From Lysobacterales bacterium (lineage in GTDB: Bacteria > Pseudomonadota > Gammaproteobacteria > Xanthomonadales > Xanthomonadaceae): a DNA stretch of 64,000 bases. Below the pieces are notes generated by a model. It did not search any database, was not told the DNA's origin, and saw nothing but the letters and a program-made list of their open reading frames with translations. How positions within the stretch are numbered: position 1 is the first letter of the stretch; every line of letters begins with the position of its first letter. This document shows, piece by piece, positions 33,966 through 41,645 of the stretch. The stretch lies in contig JADCRD010000001.1 of NCBI GenBank assembly GCA_014946745.1, positions 1,672,427-1,736,426 of the forward strand. The letters run 5' to 3'. A program made the translations under genes and the position numbers.

Positions 33966-35351
33966 TCAGCCCTCCAGCAGCGCTTCGAGCGTCGCGCCGA
34001 AGCGTGTCTGTATCGATTCGCGCAGGCGATGGCGACCGTCCGCCACCTGCTGCACGCCGCCCACCCAGACGCCGTCGATCGCCGGCCGATTGCTGGCGAA
34101 CACCCAGCGATCCACCAGATCCGCCGCCGTCGTCGCATAGAACGCTGGATGCGCGCTCTGCAGGGTGATCAAGTCAGCATCGGCGCCAGGCGCGAACACG
34201 CCCTCGCGCACCGCGCTGCCCTGCCCCGCCGATTCGGCGCCAGCACGTACGACGGCGGACAGCAGGGTCTCGCCGACCGAGGACGTGGTCGAGTCCGCAG
34301 CGAGGGTGCGATGGCGATGCAGAAGACGCTGGCCGTACTCCAGCCAGCGCAGCTCATCGACCAGGCTGACCGTCGCCTGCGAGTCGCTGCCCACCCCGAA
34401 GGCTCCGCCTTCCGCGATGTAGTCAAGCAGTGGGAAGAAGCCGTCGCCGAGGTTGGCCTCGGTGGTGGTGCAGATGGCCACCGTCGCACGGCTGCGCGCG
34501 ATCCGCGCGGTTTCCTCTCTCGTGAGATGGGTGGCGTGCACCAGCGTCCAGCGCGCATCGACCTCGGCATGCTCATACAGCCACTCGACCGGCCGCGCCC
34601 CGCGCAGAGCGAGGCACTCATCGACTTCCCCGGTCTGTTCCGCAATGTGGATGTGGATGCGACTTTCGGCGGGCAGTGCGGCAAGCACTTCGCGCATCGC
34701 CGGCAGCGGCACCGCACGCAGGCTATGCAGCGCGCAACCGATCTGCAGGCGCTCGTTCTGCTGCGCTCGCAGCGTGTCGAGCAGGTGCAGGTAGGCGTCA
34801 ACCGTGTGCCCGAAGCGGCGCTGTCGTTCGTTCAATGCGCGGCCGTCGAAGCCACCGCTCATGTAGAGCACGGGCAGCAGGGTGAGCCCGATGCCGGTTT
34901 CCCGCGCAGCCTCGATCAGTGCCAGCGACATCGCCGCGAGATCGGCATAGGGGCGGCCATCCGCCGCGTGATGCAGGTAGTGAAACTCGCAGACCCGGGT
35001 GTAGCCCGCTTCAAGCATCTCGACGTACAGCTGGGCGGCGACATCGCGGAGGCTGTCGGGGTCGAAGCGCGCGGCCAGCTGGTACATGGTTTCGCGCCAG
35101 GTCCAGAAACTGTCCTGCGGATTCAAGCGGCGCTCGGCGAGGCCTGCCATCGCGCGCTGGAAGGCGTGCGAATGCAGGTTGGCCACGCCGGGCAAGGCCC
35201 AGGGCAGCTCCGCCCCGCCGCTGGCAGGCTGCATGCCGACCACGCGCCCGCGGGCATCGGACTGGATCGACACGTTGGAGACGTGAGCGCCGGCCGCGTT
35301 TGGCAGCCACAGACGGCAGGCGGGAAGTGAGGCAGCGAGTGACGTGGGCAT
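33966..35351 (-). CDS. hutF: Formimidoylglutamate deiminase
   Basis: Metal-dependent amidohydrolase of 461 residues that deiminates N-formimidoyl-L-glutamate in the five-step histidine degradation pathway. The metal motif HxH is H60 and H62 in GVANLHSHAFQRAM. SRIHIHIAEQTGEVDECL carries the next metal/substrate residues, and FGVGDSQ-like sequence (AFGVGSDSQATVSLVDELR) the catalytic Asp. The start MPTSLAAS at 35351 was chosen; the frame continues upstream to 35609 without homology. No other hut genes are in the window, so the pathway must be completed elsewhere. It is divergent from the VWA gene. Confidence 0.92.
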   Translation of the reverse strand: MPTSLAASLPACRLWLPNAAGAHVSNVSIQSDARGRVVGMQPASGGAELPWALPGVANLHSHAFQRAMAGLAERRLNPQDSFWTWRETMYQLAARFDPDSLRDVAAQLYVEMLEAGYTRVCEFHYLHHAADGRPYADLAAMSLALIEAARETGIGLTLLPVLYMSGGFDGRALNERQRRFGHTVDAYLHLLDTLRAQQNERLQIGCALHSLRAVPLPAMREVLAALPAESRIHIHIAEQTGEVDECLALRGARPVEWLYEHAEVDARWTLVHATHLTREETARIARSRATVAICTTTEANLGDGFFPLLDYIAEGGAFGVGSDSQATVSLVDELRWLEYGQRLLHRHRTLAADSTTSSVGETLLSAVVRAGAESAGQGSAVREGVFAPGADADLITLQSAHPAFYATTAADLVDRWVFASNRPAIDGVWVGGVQQVADGRHRLRESIQTRFGATLEALLEG

Positions 35352-35485
35352 GCGCGGATTGTGGCCGAAGCCGTGCGCTCCGCGCAGGCCGGGTCTGAAC
35401 GGATGCGCACCCGCGATCCGACGATCAACCCCGTTCGCCGCGTCCGTGCGTACAGACGCGCACACCCCAGCCGAGGACACCCGCC

Positions 35486-37228
35486 ATGCCCATGTATGCC
35501 CACGCCACCGACCGCACCCGCCTTCGTCGCCGCGCAAGCGCGCTCGCGCTCGCACTGGGCGTCGGTTTGCTGGCCGCCTGCCAGGGGCCCGCCTCGAAAG
35601 CACCGCCATCGCGCAGTGAGCCGGCCGCCGAGGCAGCGTCGATCAGCTCACCGCCGGGGGCCGCGAGCACGGACCCGCAGGACGCCTCGCGCCTTGAACA
35701 GGTCATGGTCACAGGCTCACGCGTCACAGCCCAGGAAGCCGCCCGGATGGCGCCGATGATGGCAGCGCCGCCCCCCCCATCGCCCATGTCGGTGCCGCAC
35801 GTGAATCGCGAGAACTACGCCGATTTCGAGCGCAACGGTATCCAGCGCGTCGCCGAACAGCCGGTGTCGACCTTCTCCATTGATGTCGACACCGGCGCCT
35901 ACAGCAACCTCCGCCGCCTGCTGCACGCAGGCCAGCGTCCGCCATCGGACGCGGTGCGCATCGAAGAGTTGATCAACTACTTCCGCTACGACTACCCGCG
36001 GCCGCGCGCCGGGGAGGCGCCCTTCGCCTTCGCGACCGAACTTGCGCCCTCGCCCTTCCACCGCGGACGACTGCTGCTGCAGGTGGCACTGCAGACCGAG
36101 GCGATGGACACCCGGGATCTGCCGCCGGCCAATCTCGTGTTCCTGATCGACACCTCGGGCTCGATGCAGGACGCCGACAAGCTGCCGCTGCTGAAGCGCG
36201 GCTTCGCCCTGCTGGTGAACCAGCTGCGCCCGCAGGATTCGGTCGCCATCGTCGCTTACGCGGGCAGCGCAGGCCTGGTGCTGGCGCCGACGAAAGGCTC
36301 GAAGCGCGGTGAGATCCTGGCTGCGCTGGAGCGGCTGGAGGCCGGCGGCTCGACCAACGGCGGAGCGGGCATCGACTTGGCGTATGCCGTGGCGCGACAG
36401 GCGCGGATCCCCAACGGCATCAACCGGGTCATCCTCGCCAGCGACGGCGACTTCAACGTCGGCACGGTCGACCATACGGCCCTGGAAACCCTCGTCGCCA
36501 ACCAGCGCCAGTCGGGCGTGGCGCTGAGCGTGCTGGGATTCGGCACCGGCAACTACAACGAGCAGACCGCCGAACGCCTGGCCGACATCGGCAACGGCAA
36601 CTACGCCTACATCGACAGCCTGCTGGAGGCGCGCAAGGTGCTCGTCGCGCAGATGGGCGGCACCCTGCACACCCTGGCGAGTGACGTGAAAATCCAGATC
36701 GAGTTCAACCCCGCCGTGGTGGCCGAGTACCGCCTGCTCGGCTACGAGAACCGCCTGTTGGCGCGCGAGGACTTCGACAACGATCGCGTCGATGCCGGCG
36801 AAATCGGCGCCGGCCACAGCGTTACCGCCCTGTACGAAATCGCCCTGATCGGCTCCGGCGGCGAAGCCAACGCACCGCTGCGCTACGCGGCGCCGCCCTC
36901 GGCGGGGACGCAGCGCAGCGACGAGATCGCTCTGCTGCGCCTGCGCTACAAGCGCCCCGGCGCGGAGGCCAGCCAGCTGATCGAGCAGCCGATCGCGCGC
37001 GCGATGCTTCGCGAACAGGCCAGCCCCGAGCTGGGCTTCGCCGCGGCAGTGGCCGGCTATGGCGAACTGCTGCGCGGCGGTGAGCACGCGGGCGAGATGA
37101 ACTGGGATCGCGTCGAACAGCTGGCTGTGGCCGGGCGCGGTGAGGACCGCGACGGCCTGCGCGGCGAGTTCCTGCAGCTGGTCGGGCTGGCGCGCAGCGT
37201 GAGCGGGGCCGACATCAGCGCACGCTGA
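35486..37228 (+). CDS. VWA domain lipoprotein (YfbK-like)
   Basis: Lipoprotein of 580 residues with a lipobox LLAAC (Cys32). A low-complexity Ala/Pro/Ser linker carries LEQVMVTGSRV (70-80). The von Willebrand N-terminal region (ENYADFERNGIQRVAEQP, STFSIDVDTGAYSNLRR) leads to the VWA domain with an intact metal-ion site DTSGS (222-226) and later SDGDFNVG. A C-terminal DUF3520-type region follows (ELGFAAAVAGYGELLR). E. coli YfbK is the reference family member; the function is unknown. An ATG three codons in (35492, following MP) is an alternative start. An outer- or periplasmic-membrane location is inferred. The 196-base gap before the next gene makes operon membership with the CHAT block unclear. 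Confidence 0.9.
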   Translation: MPMYAHATDRTRLRRRASALALALGVGLLAACQGPASKAPPSRSEPAAEAASISSPPGAASTDPQDASRLEQVMVTGSRVTAQEAARMAPMMAAPPPPSPMSVPHVNRENYADFERNGIQRVAEQPVSTFSIDVDTGAYSNLRRLLHAGQRPPSDAVRIEELINYFRYDYPRPRAGEAPFAFATELAPSPFHRGRLLLQVALQTEAMDTRDLPPANLVFLIDTSGSMQDADKLPLLKRGFALLVNQLRPQDSVAIVAYAGSAGLVLAPTKGSKRGEILAALERLEAGGSTNGGAGIDLAYAVARQARIPNGINRVILASDGDFNVGTVDHTALETLVANQRQSGVALSVLGFGTGNYNEQTAERLADIGNGNYAYIDSLLEARKVLVAQMGGTLHTLASDVKIQIEFNPAVVAEYRLLGYENRLLAREDFDNDRVDAGEIGAGHSVTALYEIALIGSGGEANAPLRYAAPPSAGTQRSDEIALLRLRYKRPGAEASQLIEQPIARAMLREQASPELGFAAAVAGYGELLRGGEHAGEMNWDRVEQLAVAGRGEDRDGLRGEFLQLVGLARSVSGADISAR

Positions 37229-37424
37229 TCCGCCGCACTCGATTCCGCCGTGGCTTGAGTCAACAGGGATCCGGCCCACTCTGGGCTGGATCCCTGCCGA
37301 CGGGTGCGTCGCCCACGCTCGCGCTGGCGAACTCTGAGACATCTGACGCCTCGGCCACCCCTCGCATGCGAGCCACGACCTGCCGTCGCTGGCGTCCACG
37401 CGCGAACTTCGGGGACACAGGCCA

Positions 37425-38234
37425 ATGCAAAGCGCCGCCATGCTGATCCGCGCCGCCCTCGGCGCCACACTCCTTGTCACCTCCGGCTGCACAACCTCTG
37501 AAGCGCCCTCCCCGCCCGCGGCGCAGGCGCCCGCGACCGAGGCGCAGGCACCGACACCGCAGGCCCAGGCGCAAGACTTCGTCACCCAGGAGAAAGCCTG
37601 CGCGGACGACGGCACCGTTCCGATGCCCGCCGATGCGGTGGGTGGATTCAACGCACTGTTCCGCAAGGACGAGGGCGTGGTGCTGCCGATCGTGTCCATC
37701 CGCACCGACTCGCTGGCCTGGCAGACGGAGTGCTCCGTGCCGCTCGAGCTTGCGCAGCCGCAGACGACGGAGCTGTGCACGGGTCAGCAGGTGCTGCCGC
37801 GGCCCGCCCTGCTGAGTGTCACGCACATCCCTCGCAGCGGCGACTACGAGTTGACCATCGCGCCCCCGGCCGGTAAGCCAGGCAAGACACTGACCCGAAC
37901 GCTGCGCGCGATTAGAGCGCCCGCCGAAGGGCGCGAGCACGTGACTTGGCTGCAAGGTACGGCCGACGCGGCGCTCGCAGCAGACATCTACGTCTACCTC
38001 CGCGATACTCGCGACGCCGCCGGCAAGCCCACCCACAAGCAGTATCTGGTCGAGGTGTTCGCGCACGGCGAAAAGAACTGCGACGCGCATCGCCCGCATC
38101 TCTCCACCTGCAAATCCGAGGACTTCCCGGACCGCCCCGAATGCGCGCCCAGCCTTGCCAAGCTCACGGGCAACCAGGTCAGCATCAAGCAGACGGACAC
38201 TGGCACGGGCAATGAGCCACCTCGCAGACCTTGA
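37425..38234 (+). CDS. Putative lipoprotein, unknown function
   Basis: Protein of 269 residues with a lipoprotein signal sequence (MQSAAMLIRAALGATLLVTS, then GC). An Ala/Pro/Gln-rich linker of about 30 residues precedes a mature domain of about 210 residues containing several cysteines that may form disulfides. I do not recognise a family. It ends 13 bases before the ATG chosen for the CHAT protein and overlaps the alternative start at 38212, so the genes are closely linked. A second ATG at codon 6 is possible as start. As the first gene of the lipoprotein-CHAT-patatin group it could anchor a complex at a membrane (inference). Confidence 0.75.
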   Translation: MQSAAMLIRAALGATLLVTSGCTTSEAPSPPAAQAPATEAQAPTPQAQAQDFVTQEKACADDGTVPMPADAVGGFNALFRKDEGVVLPIVSIRTDSLAWQTECSVPLELAQPQTTELCTGQQVLPRPALLSVTHIPRSGDYELTIAPPAGKPGKTLTRTLRAIRAPAEGREHVTWLQGTADAALAADIYVYLRDTRDAAGKPTHKQYLVEVFAHGEKNCDAHRPHLSTCKSEDFPDRPECAPSLAKLTGNQVSIKQTDTGTGNEPPRRP

Positions 38235-38247
38235 GCAGCGCGCTTCG

Positions 38248-41200
38248 ATGGCGGCCACTCCCAGCGCCTGCCCTGCCCGCGCGCTCGCGCTGGCGGGCGT
38301 ACTGAGCCTGCTGTCGGTTCTCGCTCCGGCAGCACGCGCCTCGGCCGCTTCGCTGGGCTGCGACAGCCCCGCCCCCTTGGACCTGGCCTTGCCGCAGTCC
38401 GGACGTCTGCAGGTGGGCTTCACCGCCGAGCAGGGCGCGTGGCTGTGGATCGAGGAACGCGGACACGATCTGCAGATCGACGGCGCCGAACAGCTCCAGG
38501 CCCTGTCGGTGCAGACGCCGCCACGGCATGGGCTGAGCCTGCTGAGGGTCGATGCGTCCGACACGATCGCGATCACCCGTCAGCTGTCCGGCCGGTCTGC
38601 AGCGCGGGTGATGCTCAGCCTTGACTGCAACGCGATCGATACCGAGCTGCAGCGCTGGCTGCAGGACGCCGCAGCGGTGGCTCAGCACCTGGGCGGCGGC
38701 ATCGGCAGCTTGAGCGGGCAGTCGCCGCCAGGTGCGCTGACGACGCTGCCGGCGCGTGCGCCGGCGCCGCGCTGGCGCGCCCTGGGCTTGCACCTGCAGG
38801 CGCAGTGGCTGCTGCTGGAGGGGCGCAGCATCGACGCCGCGGCGGCGTTCGTGGACGCTGCGCAAGCCTGGGACAGCATCGGCGCCACCCCGCAGGCGGC
38901 GGCCGCGCGGGTGGCGGCGGCCGAGAACTTCCGCTTGGCCGGGCGCGGTGGCGAGGCGCTCGCACTGAGCCGCGCCGTGGCCGGCGCGCCGGATCGCCGG
39001 CACTATTTCGGCGTACGCCTGGAGGCCGCCCGCTGCGGAGCGCTGTTCGAACGCGGCGATCTCGCAGAGTCGAGCGCCTGCTATGCCTGGGTGCAGGGCG
39101 CCTACGCGAGTCTGCAGGAGCCGCTCGAAAGCGCCAACGCTGCGGTCAATCACGCGGATCTGCTGCGCCGGACGGGTCAGCCTGAGGAGGCGCGTTCGCG
39201 CGTGCTCGCCGCACTCGACGCGCTGCAGGGGCCGCAGTCTTCTGCGGCGCGCGGCCGCGCCCAGCTGTCCTTGGCCGAGACGGCAGCACAGCAGGGCGAT
39301 GTGTCCGAGCTGCTGCAGCGTCTGCATGCCGCGCAAGGCGAGTTCGAGCGCGCCGGCGAGACGCGCTGGCGTGCGCATGTGCTGCGTCGACTGGCGGCAA
39401 CGCTGCTGGAGCTGGGGGCCGAAGCCGACGCCCAGAGCGCGCTGCAGGCAGCGCAGGCGCTGCTTGATCCGCGGCAAGCACCAGCGCCTTACGCCGCGGG
39501 CCAGCTGCTGCAGGCCCGGCTGCTGCGCGGCCGCGCGGGCTACTCGGATCGCCTCGATCTGATCCATGCGGCACAGTCGGTTGCCGACGGCATCCAGCAG
39601 CGCGAGCTGTTCAACCTGGCCGCGCTGGCGCGCGCCGAGCTGGAGTGGGAGTTCGGGCATCAGGCCGCGGCGCTCGCGGCGCTTGCCGCCCTGCGTGAGC
39701 CGAGCCCACGCGAACAGGCACGCGCAGCGCATCTGCGAGGCTTGATCGAACCCGGCAAACTCGAGGCGGGACCTGTTCTGGCCGCACGGCCCAGATCTTC
39801 GGCACCGGCCAGCGGAGCGGCCGCCTGGGTCGCGCTCGACCTGTCCGAACGCGTGGCGCTGCAGCGCGAAGTCGCGCGCCGCCGAGCGGACGAAGGCGCC
39901 GCTGAGCAGGCGCAAGTGGCGCTGCTGCAGGCGGCACGAGACCTGGAAGCGCTGCGCCTGCAGACACACAACCCGCTGCTCGATCAAGCGCTGATCGGAC
40001 AGATGCTGCGCTTGCGGGCAACCGCCGTCGAACTGCGGCTGCGCACCCTGGCCGGCCAAACCCAGCTGGATCCCAGCGCTGAGCGCTGGCTTCTCGATTG
40101 GCTGAGCCTCGGCCTGCCGATGGGGCCTACCGCGAGCTCTCCCCACCCTGCCCGGCTCGATGCGGAACTCGGACGTTTGCTTTTGGGTGAGGCCTCCGAC
40201 GCGCGCCCGCGAACCCTGCTGGCCGCGCTGTCGTCCCGCGGCACGCCGCGCGAACGCCAGCCGGTTTCCGTCGACGCGCTTCGCGCAGGCCTCAATGCGC
40301 GAGCGCCTCTTCAGATCCTGCTGAACGGCGAGCAGCAGACCCTGCACGTCGAGTGGTCCGCGCAGCAACGCAGCTTTCGGATCCTGGACGATCTGTCCGG
40401 TCTGCACGCCGCCCTGCAGCGCCTGTCGACGGCTGCCCAGCAGCTCGGCACGCCCGTGCAGCAGCTGCACGAGGCCGGTGCAGAGGTCGCCGCACGGCTT
40501 CGACTGCCCAACGACCTGCTTGCACAGGAGACCGTCGATGTACTGGCGGACGATCTTGGCCTGCAGGTCGAATGGAGCCTGCTGCCCGGCCCCGACGGTA
40601 GAGCGCTGGGCGAAACCCATCGCCTGCGGCTGCTGCAGCCGTCGACGCGCCCGGGCGCGGCGCCGGTGCTCGGCGCACTGCAGCTGCTGCAGGCGGCGCA
40701 GCGCCAGAATGCGTCGGCGCCGGCCGGCCTGCGCGCCGCTCCCGCGCTTGCCGCCCTGCGCGCCGCCGATGCCGAAGCGAACCTCCTGCTGGGCGCGCTG
40801 CCGGGTCGGGAGATCGATCGCCAGGTCTTGAGCGAACGCGAGCAGCTGCTCGCCGCGCTGCAGCGGAGCGACCGCTGGCTGCACGTGTCCGCTCACGGAC
40901 AACTGCAGCCGCAGCTGCTGGCGGGGAGCGGACTCTGGATGGACCCCTCCGAGCCTGACGGCGACCCGCAGTTCATCAGTGCGCTGGATGTACAGGTGCG
41001 CGGCGCGCGCAGCCCCCACGTGGTGCTCAACGCCTGCCAGCTTGCGCAGGGCGCCGATCGCGGTGCGACTCACTCCGGCCAGTCGAGCTTTGCGCTAGCG
41101 CTTGTGCGCGCCGGCGCAGGCCATGTCATCGCTGCACGCTGGCTGGTCAGCGACAGCGCCAGCCAGCTCTGGGTCCCGGCCTACTACGGTGACCTGCAGC

Positions 41201-41376
41201 GGCAGGCCCGCAGCGGCCTGCCGCTCGATCCCGCGGCGGCGCTGCGCGCGGCACGCCAGAGCCTGCAGCGCTCGCGTGCCTTCCGGCACCCCTACCATTG
41301 GGCGGCATGGGTGCACTTCGAGGCCCTGCCCCTGCGACCGCCAACCGCCGCTGCTGATGACGCGACTTCGCCATGA
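38248..41376 (+). CDS. Exported TPR-CHAT caspase-like protein
   Basis: Protein of 1,042 residues. A hydrophobic N-terminus (ARALALAGVLSLLSVLAPAA, ending near ARASA) looks like a Sec signal peptide. A long Ala/Leu/Gln-rich helical region of TPR type spans roughly 150-620. The C-terminal CHAT domain (about 700-1030) has both residues of the caspase-like dyad: His883 in LHVSAHGQ and Cys930 in VVLNACQLAQG. Family ends such as GAGHVIAARWLVSDSA and PYHWAAWVHF are present. Starts at 38212 (MSHLADL) or 38155 are possible; 38248 places the signal peptide at the N-terminus. CHAT proteases cleave protein targets, usually after activation through their repeats. The target here is unknown. The next start overlaps its stop. 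Confidence 0.88.
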   Translation: MAATPSACPARALALAGVLSLLSVLAPAARASAASLGCDSPAPLDLALPQSGRLQVGFTAEQGAWLWIEERGHDLQIDGAEQLQALSVQTPPRHGLSLLRVDASDTIAITRQLSGRSAARVMLSLDCNAIDTELQRWLQDAAAVAQHLGGGIGSLSGQSPPGALTTLPARAPAPRWRALGLHLQAQWLLLEGRSIDAAAAFVDAAQAWDSIGATPQAAAARVAAAENFRLAGRGGEALALSRAVAGAPDRRHYFGVRLEAARCGALFERGDLAESSACYAWVQGAYASLQEPLESANAAVNHADLLRRTGQPEEARSRVLAALDALQGPQSSAARGRAQLSLAETAAQQGDVSELLQRLHAAQGEFERAGETRWRAHVLRRLAATLLELGAEADAQSALQAAQALLDPRQAPAPYAAGQLLQARLLRGRAGYSDRLDLIHAAQSVADGIQQRELFNLAALARAELEWEFGHQAAALAALAALREPSPREQARAAHLRGLIEPGKLEAGPVLAARPRSSAPASGAAAWVALDLSERVALQREVARRRADEGAAEQAQVALLQAARDLEALRLQTHNPLLDQALIGQMLRLRATAVELRLRTLAGQTQLDPSAERWLLDWLSLGLPMGPTASSPHPARLDAELGRLLLGEASDARPRTLLAALSSRGTPRERQPVSVDALRAGLNARAPLQILLNGEQQTLHVEWSAQQRSFRILDDLSGLHAALQRLSTAAQQLGTPVQQLHEAGAEVAARLRLPNDLLAQETVDVLADDLGLQVEWSLLPGPDGRALGETHRLRLLQPSTRPGAAPVLGALQLLQAAQRQNASAPAGLRAAPALAALRAADAEANLLLGALPGREIDRQVLSEREQLLAALQRSDRWLHVSAHGQLQPQLLAGSGLWMDPSEPDGDPQFISALDVQVRGARSPHVVLNACQLAQGADRGATHSGQSSFALALVRAGAGHVIAARWLVSDSASQLWVPAYYGDLQRQARSGLPLDPAAALRAARQSLQRSRAFRHPYHWAAWVHFEALPLRPPTAAADDATSP

Positions 41377-41645
41377 ACACGACGCCCGCAACCCAACCCG
41401 TCAGCGCCGTGCCGAGAGATCGGCGCGCTGCAGCCGTTCCGCGGCGCCGCGGACACAGCCCGTGCCGTTCGGCGGCAGCGCCCAGCGCGCGTCGCAGGCG
41501 GCTGCGCCCGACAGCGAAGCCCACAGCGCAGCAGAGCGCTGGCGGCTCGCCGCGCGCCCTGCCGCCAACCGGGCCCGGCGACGACCGCCAAGAACGCAGC
41601 GTGCCGGGGCGCGTCCACCACCGTTCTGACTGGAGATCGCGATGA
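41373..41645 (+). CDS. Doubtful 90-residue Arg/Pro-rich ORF between CHAT and patatin genes
   Basis: The ORF begins with an ATGA overlap on the CHAT stop and ends with an ATGA overlap on the patatin start, so it exactly bridges the two genes. The product (MNTTPATQPVSAVPRDRRAA and onwards) is rich in Arg, Pro and Ala, with no domain, signal peptide or membrane segment. There is no ribosome binding site before its ATG, whereas the patatin gene has its own (GGAGA). It may be translated only by coupling, or may be a chance ORF in GC-rich DNA. The double overlap is the only evidence in its favour. Confidence 0.35.
   Translation: MNTTPATQPVSAVPRDRRAAAVPRRRGHSPCRSAAAPSARRRRLRPTAKPTAQQSAGGSPRALPPTGPGDDRQERSVPGRVHHRSDWRSR

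Noticed and set aside
38185-41073. 962-codon open frame on the minus strand opposite the CHAT gene
   Set aside because: The product is Gln/Arg/Ala-rich low complexity without domains, while the plus strand encodes a TPR-CHAT protein with intact catalytic motifs. Long antisense frames are common in such GC-rich DNA.
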